Notes under the pieces: model-generated
Told to the model about the DNA's origin: nothing
The model's database searches: none
Seen by the model: only the letters and a program-made list of their open reading frames with translations
Assembly: GCF_004348975.1 (NCBI RefSeq)
Contig: NZ_SMFP01000015.1
Coordinates: forward strand, 1 to 64,000
Origin: Antarcticimicrobium sediminis
Lineage (GTDB): Bacteria > Pseudomonadota > Alphaproteobacteria > Rhodobacterales > Rhodobacteraceae
Direction: 5' to 3'
DNA: 64,000 nt
Translations under genes and position numbers: made by a program
Shown: positions 44,038 to 53,688 of the stretch, one piece after another
Position numbering within the stretch: position 1 is the stretch's first letter
How the letters are laid out: every line of letters begins with the position of its first letter

Positions 44038-44733
44038 TCACTCGGCGGCGGCGCTAGGCTCTCCGGAATCGCCCTTGGCATCCCCACCCTTGGTATCACG
44101 GGCTGGCGCGTCGGATTTGGCCTCGCCTTGGGCGGCGCTGGCGTCCTTGGCCGGGCCGCCCTCTGCGGCGCTGTCCTTGGCCTTGGTCGATGGCCGGCGC
44201 GTGCGCGGTTTGCGCGGCGCAGGGGCCTTCTTGGGCTTGCTTTCCGGGGTCTCTACCAGACCGCTATCAGAGTCGCTTTCGCGGGAACCCAGATCAAGAA
44301 CATCAGGCTGCGGTGCATCGGGCCGCGCCACATCAGGCTGCGGCGCCTCGGCCGGATCCGCATTGCGCGGGCCAGACTCGCGCTCCTGCCTCTGAGAGCG
44401 TTCGCGATCACGCTCCCGATCACGGTCGCGTTCGGCTTGGCGTTCACGGTTTTGCCGCTCCTGCTCCTCGCGACGCGACTCCTGCTCTTGCATGGCCTCG
44501 CTCAGCATACGCTGATAATGCTCGGCGTGCTGCTGAAAGTTTTCTGCCGCCACACGGTCATTGCTCAGTTGAGCATCGCGGGCAAGCTGGTTGTATTTGT
44601 CGATGATCTGCTGCGGGGTGCCGCGCACCTTCCCTTCCGGGCCGGAGCTGTCAAACACGCGGTTAATGACGTTTCCACCAGACGAGCGGTTGCGGTTCGA
44701 CTTCGACCGCGAACGGGGTTTGGACGATCTCAT
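44038..44733 (-). CDS. DUF4167 family protein
   Basis: The 231-residue protein has the conserved N-terminal block of DUF4167: a basic RSRSKSNRNRSSG stretch and NVINRVFDSSGPEGKVRGTPQQIIDKYNQLARDAQLSNDRVAAENFQQHAEHYQRML. The rest is low-complexity: an Arg/Glu/Gln helix (95-120), then Pro/Asp/Lys/Ala-rich disorder. RNA binding has been suggested by its basic N-terminus, but the function is unknown. It follows prmC on the same strand after a 243-base gap. Confidence 0.85.
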   Translation of the reverse strand: MRSSKPRSRSKSNRNRSSGGNVINRVFDSSGPEGKVRGTPQQIIDKYNQLARDAQLSNDRVAAENFQQHAEHYQRMLSEAMQEQESRREEQERQNRERQAERDRDRERDRERSQRQERESGPRNADPAEAPQPDVARPDAPQPDVLDLGSRESDSDSGLVETPESKPKKAPAPRKPRTRRPSTKAKDSAAEGGPAKDASAAQGEAKSDAPARDTKGGDAKGDSGEPSAAAE

Positions 44734-44976
44734 TTTATCTTACGTCAGCCTTGTCTTCATTGTCGTATGATCCGGGTGCGCCTCATGCGCTGAAGTCATT
44801 GTGCGAATCTGCGACTTTTGGGCTTGGCGTTGCGCGGAAGCTGCGAGAGCCTCGCCGGGGCAACGGGTTTGAGTAAACATGTCCTGCCGGTCCAGACAAG
44901 GGGGTTTGGTTGAAAAAACTACATTTTGTGTCTCACGGCCGGGATTTCCGCCGCCGCAGTTGCCGATTTGCCGCCG

Positions 44977-45819
44977 TTACCGCAACCACGCGCGGACCAC
45001 CCGATCGCGTCCGTCCATGTCCGGAACCACCCCGATATCGCTGAGCCCGGCCGCTGAAAAGATCGCGCAGACCGCCATCGCCTGGCTCGGACCGATCTCG
45101 ACCATCAGCCGCCCGTCGGGCTGCAGATGCGCCACCACCTGCGCGGCGATCGCGCGATAGGCCCCCAGCCCGTCGCCGCCATCGGTCAGGGCCAGTTCCG
45201 GTTCATGGCAGCGGACCTCGTCCGACAGCCCCGCCATTTCGTCAGCGGCAATATAGGGCGGATTCGCCACGATCAGGTCAAACCGCCCCGCGACGTTGGA
45301 AAACCAATCCGATTGCACGATCTCCGCTCGCGCCTGCACCCGGTGCAGCACCGCATTGGCGCTGGCCTGCAAACAGGCCGCCTCGCTCAGATCGACCCCG
45401 ACACCGGTAGCCTCGCACCGTTCCGCCAGCAGCGTGACCAGAATACAGCCCGAGCCGATGCCCAGATCCAGCACATGCGAAAACGGTTCCGCCAGCGCCG
45501 CCTCGATCAGCGTCTCGGTTTCTGGGCGCGGGTCCAGCACATCGCCCGAGACCTTGAACCGGCGACCATAGAATTCGCGTTCTCCCACCAGATGCGACAC
45601 CGGCACCCGGATCGCACGCAAGGCAATCAGCTGCTCATAGCGTTCGGCAATCTCCGGCTCCAGATCCTCGGGCGCGATCAGCGTTACCCGCGCCGCCTCG
45701 ATCCGGGCCGCATGGGCCAGCAGAACACGGGCATCGCGGGCCGGATTGTCCACCCCTGCGGCCCGCAGCCGCGCCGCCGCTGCCGCCATCGCCTGAGCCG
45801 CGGTCTGAGCGCCACTCAT
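44977..45819 (-). CDS. prmC: release factor glutamine methyltransferase PrmC (HemK)
   Basis: The 280-residue SAM-dependent enzyme methylates the GGQ glutamine of RF1 and RF2. Visible motifs are the helical N-domain ([13 protein letters not shown]), the SAM loop [18 protein letters not shown], and the catalytic [11 protein letters not shown]. Its ATG overlaps the prfA stop as ATGA (45816-45819), so the enzyme is made directly after its substrate RF1. Confidence 0.94.
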   Translation of the reverse strand: MSGAQTAAQAMAAAAARLRAAGVDNPARDARVLLAHAARIEAARVTLIAPEDLEPEIAERYEQLIALRAIRVPVSHLVGEREFYGRRFKVSGDVLDPRPETETLIEAALAEPFSHVLDLGIGSGCILVTLLAERCEATGVGVDLSEAACLQASANAVLHRVQARAEIVQSDWFSNVAGRFDLIVANPPYIAADEMAGLSDEVRCHEPELALTDGGDGLGAYRAIAAQVVAHLQPDGRLMVEIGPSQAMAVCAIFSAAGLSDIGVVPDMDGRDRVVRAWLR

Positions 45820-46868
45820 TGGCCCATCTCGGCCAACATGCGGGCCTGATCGTCGGCCGTCAGCGCCTCGATCACCTCGTCCAGATCGCCCTGCATTACC
45901 TGATCCAACTTATAAAGCGTCAGGTTGATGCGATGATCGGTCATCCGCCCCTGCGGAAAGTTATAGGTGCGGATCCGTTCGCTGCGATCCCCCGATCCCA
46001 CCTGGCTCTTGCGCGCCTGCGAGCGTTCATCATGCACCTTCTGCCGCTCCATGTCATAGAGCCGGGTGCGCAGCACCTGCATCGCGATCTCGCGGTTGCG
46101 GTGTTGCGATTTCTCCGAACTCGTCACCACGATTCCTGACGGCATATGGGTGATCCGCACGGCGGAATCGGTGGTGTTCACATGCTGCCCGCCCGCGCCG
46201 GAACTGCGCATGGTGTCGATCCGAATATCGTTCGCGTCAATCTTGATGTCCACGTCCTGCGCCTCGGGCAGCACGGCAACTGTCGCGGCCGAGGTATGGA
46301 CCCGCCCGCCGCTTTCCGTGCTCGGCACCCGCTGCACCCGGTGGACGCCGGATTCGTATTTCAGCCGGGCAAATACATTATCGCCACCGATCCGGACAAC
46401 CGCTTCCTTGATGCCGCCCAGCTCGGTCTGCTGCAGCTCAATCTCATCCCAGCGCCAGCCGCGCGCCTCGGAAAACCGCTGATACATCCGCAGCAGATCT
46501 GCCGCGAACAGCGCCGCCTCATCGCCCCCGGTGCCGGGCCGGATCTCCAAAATCGCCGAACGTGTGTCAGCCTCGTCGCGCGGCAGCAGTGCCAGCCGGA
46601 GCGCGTGCTCGGCCTCGGGCAGCCGCGTCTTTAGCGCCGGGATCTCCTCCTCCGCCAACTCGCGCATGTCGGGATCCGACAGCATCGCTTCGGCCTCTTC
46701 CAGCTCGTCGCGCAGCGCGCGCCAGCCGGCGATCTTTTCGACCACTGGCTTCAAGTCGGAATATTCCTTGGCCAGCGCCGCAATCTCTGCGCCGGCCGCT
46801 CCGGCCATTGCGGCTTCAAGATACTCGAACCGCTGGGTGATCTGCTCTAGGCGTTCTTCTGGAACCAT
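45816..46868 (-). CDS. prfA: peptide chain release factor 1
   Basis: The 350-residue factor recognises UAA and UAG. It has the GGQ motif in [16 protein letters not shown] and the PxT anticodon-like region near [21 protein letters not shown] 46868 is preferred over 46886 because AAGGA lies at a proper distance before it. It is coupled to prmC. Confidence 0.95.
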   Translation of the reverse strand: MVPEERLEQITQRFEYLEAAMAGAAGAEIAALAKEYSDLKPVVEKIAGWRALRDELEEAEAMLSDPDMRELAEEEIPALKTRLPEAEHALRLALLPRDEADTRSAILEIRPGTGGDEAALFAADLLRMYQRFSEARGWRWDEIELQQTELGGIKEAVVRIGGDNVFARLKYESGVHRVQRVPSTESGGRVHTSAATVAVLPEAQDVDIKIDANDIRIDTMRSSGAGGQHVNTTDSAVRITHMPSGIVVTSSEKSQHRNREIAMQVLRTRLYDMERQKVHDERSQARKSQVGSGDRSERIRTYNFPQGRMTDHRINLTLYKLDQVMQGDLDEVIEALTADDQARMLAEMGQ

Positions 46869-46954
46869 CCGCGCGGTGTCCTTCATCCCGGGGCTTTGGT
46901 CAAGAGCGATGCCATGCTACCCTAAAGGCACAGAGACTGATCGGAGCCCGCGTC

Positions 46955-47263
46955 ATGACCCGCCTCGCCCTGCTGTTTGCCCTCTTCGCCCTGCCCGCCC
47001 TCACCGGCGCCAAGGCCGACGTGATCGGACCCGGCGGCCTCGTGCGAGATTGCTATTGCACCGACAGCACCGGCGGGCGCGTCGAACTGGGCGAAACCAT
47101 CTGCCTGCATGTGGACGGGCGCATGTTCATGGCGCAATGCCAGATGTCGCTCAATGTGCCGATGTGGCGCGAGGTCCAGCAGGGGTGCCTATCCTCCCGC
47201 CTTGATCTGCGCGAAATCAGCAAGCCAGCCTTCGACACGGGCCTTGTTTACCCCAAGATCTGA
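46955..47263 (+). CDS. small secreted cysteine-containing protein of unknown function
   Basis: The 102-residue protein has a clear signal peptide (MTRLALLFALFALPALTGAKAD). The mature part has five cysteines (DCYC, ETICLHV, AQCQM, GCLSS), suggesting disulfides in the periplasm. I do not recognise the family. Its last 75 bases overlap the 3' end of the convergent DUF1499 gene. Confidence 0.65.
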   Translation: MTRLALLFALFALPALTGAKADVIGPGGLVRDCYCTDSTGGRVELGETICLHVDGRMFMAQCQMSLNVPMWREVQQGCLSSRLDLREISKPAFDTGLVYPKI

Positions 47264-47626
47264 GCGTCCGAACCGCGACCGGGCATAGATCTCCAGCACA
47301 TCGCCCGCCTGTTGCACCGTGGTGTAATCGGGAAACCCCATCCCCCGGCTGCGGGTGACATAGGTGATCAGTCCCTCGCCCACCGACCCGGCCAGAACCC
47401 GCGTGCGCGGCGTCGCCCGAACGATCGCGTCAAACCGCGCCAGCGCCTCCGGTCCCGCCGGCAGTCGTCGCGTCACCCCGGATTTGAAGGTCTTGTCCGC
47501 GCTTACCTTTAGTGGTCGGTGCCACCGCTCCGGATCGCTGGGCGCCAGCCGGATAAAGGCCAGCCCCGCAACCACAAGCACCACCACCACCACAAGACCC
47601 AAAAGTCCCACGTTCATTCGCCCCAT
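47189..47626 (-). CDS. DUF1499 family membrane-anchored protein
   Basis: The 145-residue protein has one N-terminal helix (LLGLVVVVVLVVAGLAFI) and the DUF1499 core (AGPEALARFDAIVRATPRTRVLAGSVGEGLITYVTRSRGMGFPDYTTVQQAGDVLEIYARSRFGRSDLGVNKARVEGWL). The family is conserved but uncharacterised. It lies 7 bases after the agmatinase stop in the same direction, so it is probably cotranscribed. Confidence 0.85.
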   Translation of the reverse strand: MGRMNVGLLGLVVVVVLVVAGLAFIRLAPSDPERWHRPLKVSADKTFKSGVTRRLPAGPEALARFDAIVRATPRTRVLAGSVGEGLITYVTRSRGMGFPDYTTVQQAGDVLEIYARSRFGRSDLGVNKARVEGWLADFAQIKAGG

Positions 47627-47633
47627 CTTTCGC

Positions 47634-48596
47634 TCACATCAACATGGTCCAGCCCAGCAGGCAGATGATCGCGGTCGCCACATGCGCCCCCGCCACCGCC
47701 GTGATGCCGGAGGTGTCAAACGGCGGCGACACCTCGACCACATCGCCGCCCTTGATATTGATCCCGGCGATATCGCGCAGCATGATCGCCGCCTGCGCCG
47801 AACTCATCCCGCCCCAGACCGGCGTGCCGGTCCCCGGTGCGAAGGCCGGGTCCAGCCCGTCGATATCAAAGGTCAGATAGGTCGGATGATCGCCCAGAAT
47901 ACCACGGATTTTCTGCGCCACCGCCTGCGGCCCGGTCTCATGCACCTCGCGCGCGTCGATGATGTTCACCCCCAGCGTATCCGCGTTATGGGTCCGGATC
48001 CCCACCTGAACCGAGCGCGCCGGGTCCACCAGCCCCTCTTTCACCGCCTTGTAGAACATGGTGCCATGATCGATCCGGTCCGGATCGTCATCGGCCCAAG
48101 TGTCGGTATGGGCATCGAACTGCAACAGCGACATCGGCCCGTATTTCTCGGCAAAGGCCCGAAGCACCGGATAGGTGATATAGTGATCGCCCCCAAGCGT
48201 CACCGGCGCCACGCCCGCCGCCAAAATCTTGCGGATATGCGCCGTCAGCGCCGCCGGAAATGCCGGTATATTGGCGTAATCATAGGCCACATCGCCGTAA
48301 TCCACGATCGCCAATTCGCTCAGCGCACTGAACGGCCAGCCATAGGGCTCGTCATAGGGTTGATAGCTCGACGCCTCGCGGATCGCGCGCGGCCCCAGCC
48401 GTGTGCCGGGCCGGTTCGACACCGCCATGTCAAAAGGCACCCCGGTCACCGCGATCTGCGCGCCGCTCAGATCCTTGGTATAGCGCCGTTTCAGGAACGA
48501 GGGCGCGCCTCCATAGGCCGCCTCCAGGTTTATCCCTTTGAGATCCTCACGGGTAAAGCCCGCGTCGATCTCATTCTCCACATCGCTCATGCCCAT
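47634..48596 (-). CDS. speB: agmatinase / ureohydrolase
   Basis: The 320-residue enzyme hydrolyses agmatine to putrescine and urea using two manganese ions. The metal ligands are in GGDHYITYP, LLQFDAHTDTW and LTFDIDGLDPAFAPGTGTPVWGG. Relatives acting on guanidinobutyrate or other guanidino compounds share these motifs, so agmatine is the likely but not certain substrate. GGGGAG precedes the start. It is 18 bases downstream of the M20 amidohydrolase gene. Confidence 0.85.
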   Translation of the reverse strand: MGMSDVENEIDAGFTREDLKGINLEAAYGGAPSFLKRRYTKDLSGAQIAVTGVPFDMAVSNRPGTRLGPRAIREASSYQPYDEPYGWPFSALSELAIVDYGDVAYDYANIPAFPAALTAHIRKILAAGVAPVTLGGDHYITYPVLRAFAEKYGPMSLLQFDAHTDTWADDDPDRIDHGTMFYKAVKEGLVDPARSVQVGIRTHNADTLGVNIIDAREVHETGPQAVAQKIRGILGDHPTYLTFDIDGLDPAFAPGTGTPVWGGMSSAQAAIMLRDIAGINIKGGDVVEVSPPFDTSGITAVAGAHVATAIICLLGWTMLM

Positions 48597-48614
48597 GTGT
48601 CGCTCTCCCCTGAA

Positions 48615-49784
48615 TTATGTCGCCGCCAACGGCTGGGCACGTTCCACCAGCCGGGCAAAGAACGAGGCGCCCACCGGGGCAATCTCGTCGTTGAAATCGT
48701 AATCGGGCTGGTGCAGCCCGGCGCTGTCGCCCTGCCCGATGAACAGATAGGCCCCCGGCCGTTTCTGCAGCATGAAGGCGAAATCCTCCGCTCCCATCTC
48801 GCGCTGGGCATCGCCCTGCACCTTGGCGGCCCCGGCCACGTCTTCGGCCACGGCCACGGCAAAGCGGGTCTTTTCCGCGTCATTCACGGTCGGCGGATAG
48901 CCCTTTTCATAGTCCAACTCGGCCGCCACGTCGAACGCCAGCGCCTGACCAGCCACGATGGCGCGCATCCGCTCGATCACCATCTGCTGCACCTTTGGGT
49001 CGAAGGTGCGCACCGTGCCGTTGAGATAGGCGGTCTCGGGGATCACGTTGTCGGTGGTGCCGGTGTGGATCTGGGTGACCGAGATCACCAGATCGTCCAG
49101 CGCGAAGTGGTTGCGGCTGACGATGGTCTGGAACGCCTGCGCGATGGCAACCGCCGCGACCACCGGATCGCGGGTCTCATGCGGCGTCGCCCCATGGCCG
49201 CCGACCCCCTTGATATGCACATGGAACTGATCCACCGCCGCCATCAACGGCCCCGGCGTGGTATAGAAACCACCGCTCTCGAACCCCGGCGCATTGTGCA
49301 GCGCGTAAACCTCGCCCACGTCGAACCGGTCCAGAACCCCCTCCTGAACCATCACCTCGGCGCCGCCACCATCCTCCTCGGCGGGCTGAAAGATCAGCGC
49401 GACGCGCCCGGCGAAATTGCGGGTCTCGGCCAGATACTTGGCCGCCCCCAACAGCATCGTGGTGTGGCCATCATGGCCGCAGGCATGCATCTTGCCCGGA
49501 TGGCGCGAGGCATAGGCGACCCCGGTCGCCTCTGGAATCGGCAGCGCATCGAAATCGGCGCGCAGCCCGATGGTTGGGCCCGCACCCCGGCCTTTGATGA
49601 TCGCCACGATCCCGGTCTGCGCGAGCCCCTCGTGAATCTCGTCGACGCCAAAGTCGCGCAACCGCGCCGCGATGAAGGCCGCCGTCTGCGGACAGTCGAA
49701 CGACAGCTCCGGGATCTGGTGCAGATGCCGCCGCCAACCGGTCATCTCTTCGGCATAATCGGCAATGCGATTGACTACGGGCAT
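48615..49784 (-). CDS. M20 family amidohydrolase (hippurate hydrolase/aminoacylase type)
   Basis: The 389-residue zinc enzyme starts with WRRHLHQIPELSFDCPQTAAFI. It has GLRADFDALPI, the metal cluster MHACGHDGHTTMLLGAAK, the catalytic glutamate in FQPAEEDGGGAEVMV and GGHGATPHETRDPVVAA. The family removes acyl groups from amino acids or splits indole conjugates. ATG 49784 has AAGGAG 8 nt upstream. It is first in a minus-strand set with agmatinase and the DUF1499 gene, which may process arginine-derived amides. Confidence 0.88.
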   Translation of the reverse strand: MPVVNRIADYAEEMTGWRRHLHQIPELSFDCPQTAAFIAARLRDFGVDEIHEGLAQTGIVAIIKGRGAGPTIGLRADFDALPIPEATGVAYASRHPGKMHACGHDGHTTMLLGAAKYLAETRNFAGRVALIFQPAEEDGGGAEVMVQEGVLDRFDVGEVYALHNAPGFESGGFYTTPGPLMAAVDQFHVHIKGVGGHGATPHETRDPVVAAVAIAQAFQTIVSRNHFALDDLVISVTQIHTGTTDNVIPETAYLNGTVRTFDPKVQQMVIERMRAIVAGQALAFDVAAELDYEKGYPPTVNDAEKTRFAVAVAEDVAGAAKVQGDAQREMGAEDFAFMLQKRPGAYLFIGQGDSAGLHQPDYDFNDEIAPVGASFFARLVERAQPLAAT

Positions 49785-49848
49785 GGGCTGGACTCCTTCG
49801 GCCTGATCCGGAATGGATGCATCTGACACCGGATGAAGAGGCTCTGCA

Positions 49849-50670
49849 ATGCCCGAACACGACCTGATCCACGACCCCGACGCGGGACTCGAACGTTTGC
49901 TCGAAATCATGCGCCGGCTGCGCCATCCCGACACCGGATGCCCTTGGGATATCGAACAGGATTTCGCCAGTATCGCCCCCTATACCATCGAAGAGGCCTA
50001 TGAGGTCGCCGACGCCATCGAACGCGGCGCATGGGACGAATTGAAGGGCGAGCTGGGCGATCTGCTGTTCCAGTCGGTCTTTCACGCCCAGATGGCGCAA
50101 GAGGCGGGGCATTTCACCTTTCAGGACGTGGTGCGCACCATGTCCGACAAGATGGTTGCGCGCCATCCGCATGTGTTCGGAGATGAGGACCGCAACAAGA
50201 GCGCCGAACAGCAGACCCGCGACTGGGAGGCGATCAAGGCCAGCGAACGCGCGAAAAAGGCGCAACGCGGCGCGCTCGAAGGGGTGGCGGCGAACCTGCC
50301 CGCGCTGCTGCGTGCCTATAAATTGCAACAGCGGGCCGCACGGGTCGGCTTTGACTGGCCCGACACCGGCGATGTGGTCGCCAAGATCGCCGAAGAGGCG
50401 AACGAGTTGGTCGAGGCCCGCGACAGCCTCGGCCCCGACGAGATCGAGGAAGAATACGGCGATCTGCTGTTCGTCATGGCCAATCTGGGCCGCCATCTGG
50501 GCGTTGAGCCGGAAACCGCCCTGCGCAAGGCCAGCGCCAAATTCACCCGCCGCTTCACCGCCGTCGAGACCGCCTTGGCCGAGGCCGGAAAACGCCCCGA
50601 GGACAGCGACCTTGCGGAAATGGATGCGCTTTGGGACGCGGTGAAGGCACGGGAAAAAGACAAGGGGTAA
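49849..50670 (+). CDS. mazG: MazG nucleoside triphosphate pyrophosphohydrolase
   Basis: The 273-residue all-helical enzyme hydrolyses NTPs to NMP and pyrophosphate. It has two MazG repeats. The N-terminal repeat is LEIMRRLRHPDTGCPWDIEQDFASIAPYTIEEAYEVADAIERG...ELGDLLFQ. The C-terminal repeat has the metal-binding EEANELVEARDS...EEEYGDLLFVMANLGRHLG. It cleanses damaged nucleotides and tunes ppGpp. It is divergent from the M20 gene. Confidence 0.93.
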   Translation: MPEHDLIHDPDAGLERLLEIMRRLRHPDTGCPWDIEQDFASIAPYTIEEAYEVADAIERGAWDELKGELGDLLFQSVFHAQMAQEAGHFTFQDVVRTMSDKMVARHPHVFGDEDRNKSAEQQTRDWEAIKASERAKKAQRGALEGVAANLPALLRAYKLQQRAARVGFDWPDTGDVVAKIAEEANELVEARDSLGPDEIEEEYGDLLFVMANLGRHLGVEPETALRKASAKFTRRFTAVETALAEAGKRPEDSDLAEMDALWDAVKAREKDKG

Positions 50671-50866
50671 GCGCCGCCCCAACCAACCATAGCGCGCCAC
50701 CTCGCCTTGACCCTCCCCCGGCCCCCGGTCCGGGAGGGGGGGAATCAGCCGCCCCGCCTTCCTTTCACCTAAAATATCCCCGCCGGAGGCCCCGGTTCGC
50801 CCCCTGCCCGCCGCTGGACATCGCCGCCCCGCCCTGCAACTGTTACGTCACGAACAGGGGACCGCC

Positions 50867-51808
50867 ATGAGTGCACGCAAGATCATCATCGACACCGACC
50901 CCGGTCAGGATGATGCCGTCGCCATCCTGCTGGCGCTGGCCAGCCCCGATGAAATCGAGGTGCTGGGTCTCACCGCCGTGGCTGGCAACGTGCCGCTGCC
51001 GCTGACCTCGAAAAACGCCCGTATCATCTGCGAACTGGCCGGGCGACCCGAGATCCCGGTCCATGCGGGCTGCGACACGCCGCTGGCGCGCCCGCTGGTC
51101 ACCGCCGAACATGTGCACGGCAAGACCGGGCTCGACGGCCCTGACCTGCCCGACCCGGAGGGTGATCTTACCCCCGGTCACGCGGTGGATTTCATCATCG
51201 ACACCCTGCGCGCGCATCCCCCCGGCAGCGTCACCCTGTGCCCGCTCGGACCGCTCACCAATATCGCCACCGCCTTTCGCGACGCCCCCGACGTCATCGC
51301 GCGGGTGCGCGAGGTGGTGCTGATGGGCGGCGCCTGTTTCGAGGGCGGCAACATCACCCCTTCCGCCGAATTCAACATCTATGTCGATCCCGAGGCCGCC
51401 AATATCGTGTTCCGCTCCGGCGCTCCGCTGACCGTGATGCCGCTGGATGTGACCCATAAGGCGCTGGTCACCAAACCGCGCAACGATGCCTTTCGCGCGC
51501 TCGGCACCCCCGTGGGCATCGCCGTCGCCGAAATGACCGATTTCTTTGAACGCTTCGACAAGGAAAAATACGGCAGCGCCGGCGCACCGCTGCATGACCC
51601 CTGCGTCACCGCCTATCTGATCCGGCCCGACCTTTTCCGCGGTCGTCATATCAACGTCGAGATCGAGACCCGCTCGGATCTCACCCTTGGCATGACCGTG
51701 GCCGACTGGTGGCGGGTGACCGGGCGCGCCCCCAATGCCACCTTCATGGGCGACATTGACGCCGACGGCTTCTTCACCCTGCTGACCGAAAGGCTGGCCC
51801 GGCTATGA
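50867..51808 (+). CDS. inosine/uridine-preferring nucleoside hydrolase
   Basis: The 313-residue enzyme has the calcium-binding DTDPGQDDAVAILLAL at the N-terminus and the later PLGPLTNIATAFRD and SAEFNIYVDPEAANIVF motifs. It cleaves the N-glycosidic bond of purine or pyrimidine nucleosides for salvage. It overlaps the following GNAT gene by four bases (ATGA at 51805-51808), so the two are coupled. Confidence 0.92.
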   Translation: MSARKIIIDTDPGQDDAVAILLALASPDEIEVLGLTAVAGNVPLPLTSKNARIICELAGRPEIPVHAGCDTPLARPLVTAEHVHGKTGLDGPDLPDPEGDLTPGHAVDFIIDTLRAHPPGSVTLCPLGPLTNIATAFRDAPDVIARVREVVLMGGACFEGGNITPSAEFNIYVDPEAANIVFRSGAPLTVMPLDVTHKALVTKPRNDAFRALGTPVGIAVAEMTDFFERFDKEKYGSAGAPLHDPCVTAYLIRPDLFRGRHINVEIETRSDLTLGMTVADWWRVTGRAPNATFMGDIDADGFFTLLTERLARL

Positions 51809-52245
51809 CTGCGCTGCATCTCGCCAAACTCGAAGATCTGGAGCGTCTGCTCCCCCTCGCCGCCGCCTGTCACACGGAACTGGGCATCGCGCGCGATGAT
51901 GACACCCGCCGCGCCGGGCTGGAGCCGCTGCTGGACGGGTTGCCGCATGGGGCTGTCTATCTGGTCGGCCCGGCGCGCGCGCCGCTGGGCTATGTCACGC
52001 TAAGTTTCGGCTGGTCGCTCGCCGCCGCCGGAATGGAAGCGCGGCTGGACGAGATCTATATCCGCCCCGCCGTGCGCCGCCGCGGCATCGCAACCGAGGT
52101 GCTGGCCACCCTGCCCCGCGCCTTGGGCGAGGCGGGGGTGCAAACGCTGTCTCTGCGGCTCGGCGACAACTCCCCCACAGCAGCCCTGTTTGAACGGGCG
52201 CAGTTTCAGGACAGCGCCGTGCGGGTCATGATCAAAACGCTCTGA
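51805..52245 (+). CDS. GNAT family N-acetyltransferase
   Basis: The 146-residue protein has the acetyl-CoA-binding pattern of GNAT enzymes: LDEIYIRPAVRRRGIATEVLATLPRAL (motif A, R/QxxGxG/A) and LSLRLGDNSPTAALFERAQFQDSAVRVMIK (motif B). The N-terminal half (AACHTELGIARDDDTRRAGL) resembles small roseobacter GNATs. The substrate is unknown. It is translationally coupled to the nucleoside hydrolase gene. Confidence 0.85.
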   Translation: MTALHLAKLEDLERLLPLAAACHTELGIARDDDTRRAGLEPLLDGLPHGAVYLVGPARAPLGYVTLSFGWSLAAAGMEARLDEIYIRPAVRRRGIATEVLATLPRALGEAGVQTLSLRLGDNSPTAALFERAQFQDSAVRVMIKTL

Positions 52246-52291
52246 GCCGGGCTCACGGGGGGCACCCCTAGAGCCGGCTCAGGCTGTTTGC

Positions 52292-52310
52292 CCCCCTCAA
52301 GCTGAGGGGG
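52292..52310. terminator. hairpin at the convergent GNAT / M20 junction
   Basis: CCCCCTCA (52292-52299) and TGAGGGGG (52303-52310) form a perfect 8-bp stem with a 3-nt loop. The minus-strand M20 stop codon (52297-52299) lies inside it. No U-tract follows, so termination is only a possibility. Confidence 0.4.
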
Positions 52311-53685
52311 TACCGCCTTCACCAATGTCCCAGAACACCCCGGCCATAACGCGAAGCGCATCGCGGCTCAGCGATTTCAGAACATGTTCGTTCGGCGCGT
52401 GCTGTGAGCAGCCGCGATAGGAATGCGGAATCCAGACGGTCGGAACGCCGAGGATGTCGGCAAAGCTGTCATTGGGCAGCGATCCGGCCAGATTGGGCAA
52501 CACATGCGGGGCACGGCCCACCGTCTGCTCGATCGAGCCGGTCACGAAGCCCACCCAAGGGTGCTTGGGGTCAAGCCGCGTGGCGCGAAAGAAGCCGCGC
52601 TCATGCGGGCGGATCGTGATCGCTTGGAACCCGTGGCGGTCCAGATGGCGACGCAGGGCCGGAAGAATATCCTCCGGCTCCGTGCCCACCACATAGCGCA
52701 GCTGGCAGGTGGCCCTCGCCGAAGCCGAAATCGCGTTGACCGGAGCCTCGGGCACGCCGCTGGTCATCGCCAACACGGCAAAGCTGTTCCAGCCAAACAC
52801 CCGTTCCGCCGGCGTCAGGCTTTCCTCGCCCCAATCGAGATCCACCTCGGGGCCTTCGCCCCCTGAAACCGGCAGCCCATCAAGGGCGGCGCGCACCGTA
52901 TCGGTCAGGCTGTCGGGGCGCCATTCGGCGATCTGGATCTGCCCGCGCTTGTCGGTGATCGTCGCCAGCGCATGCGCCATGATGATCGCCGGGTCCGCCA
53001 GCAAGCCACCCCAGTTGCCGGAATGATGCGCCCCTTCGCGCAACGTTAGTTCCAGATCAAAGGTCACGCCACCGCGCGAGCCCATGAAAACGGTCGGCAC
53101 GTCCGGTTGCAGCCTTGGCCCGTCCGAGGCGATCAGGACATCGGCGGTCAAGCGCGCCTTATGGCTTTCAAACACCTCTGCCAGACCGCTTGATCCGACC
53201 TCTTCGCTCATTTCCAGCACGATGCGCGTGTTGAACCCAAGTTTGCCGCGCACCGCCAAAACCGCCTCAAGGGCTGCGATGTTGATCAGGTGCTGCCCCT
53301 TGTTGTCGGCGGTGCCGCGCCCATACAGGCGATCGCCCTCTTCGACCAATTCATAGGGCGACAGCCCCTCGCGCCACATGCCCTCTTGCGCGCGGATCGC
53401 ATCGCCGTGACCATAGGTCAGGACCGTGGGCAGGTCATCGCCCTCGCGCCGTTCACCGATCAACAGCGGGCCGCCGCGCGGGTCGGGATTCTGGAGGATT
53501 TCCGTCTCGAATCCCAGTTTTTGCAAGCGCGGCTGCATCGCCTCGACCAGATAGCGCAGCAGCTCCGGCGCGGCCTCGGGGTTCTGGCTTTCCGTCGGAT
53601 AGGTGACCAGATCGGCAAGCTCACTTTGAAATTTCCCGCCTTCGAAATAGGCGGTCACGGCGTCGATGGCAGCGGTGCGGGTCAT
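52297..53685 (-). CDS. M20 family metallopeptidase
   Basis: The 462-residue zinc peptidase of the ArgE/DapE/carboxypeptidase type has VLTYGHGDAI, the metal aspartate in GRGTADNKGQHLINI, MSEEVGSSG with the catalytic glutamate, and the lid domain with HSGNWGG. Its position three bases after the ggt stop makes it the last gene of the peptide operon, so it probably cleaves dipeptides such as Cys-Gly left after glutamyl transfer. That role is inferred from context. Confidence 0.88.
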   Translation of the reverse strand: MTRTAAIDAVTAYFEGGKFQSELADLVTYPTESQNPEAAPELLRYLVEAMQPRLQKLGFETEILQNPDPRGGPLLIGERREGDDLPTVLTYGHGDAIRAQEGMWREGLSPYELVEEGDRLYGRGTADNKGQHLINIAALEAVLAVRGKLGFNTRIVLEMSEEVGSSGLAEVFESHKARLTADVLIASDGPRLQPDVPTVFMGSRGGVTFDLELTLREGAHHSGNWGGLLADPAIIMAHALATITDKRGQIQIAEWRPDSLTDTVRAALDGLPVSGGEGPEVDLDWGEESLTPAERVFGWNSFAVLAMTSGVPEAPVNAISASARATCQLRYVVGTEPEDILPALRRHLDRHGFQAITIRPHERGFFRATRLDPKHPWVGFVTGSIEQTVGRAPHVLPNLAGSLPNDSFADILGVPTVWIPHSYRGCSQHAPNEHVLKSLSRDALRVMAGVFWDIGEGGTPSA

Positions 53686-53688
53686 GGG

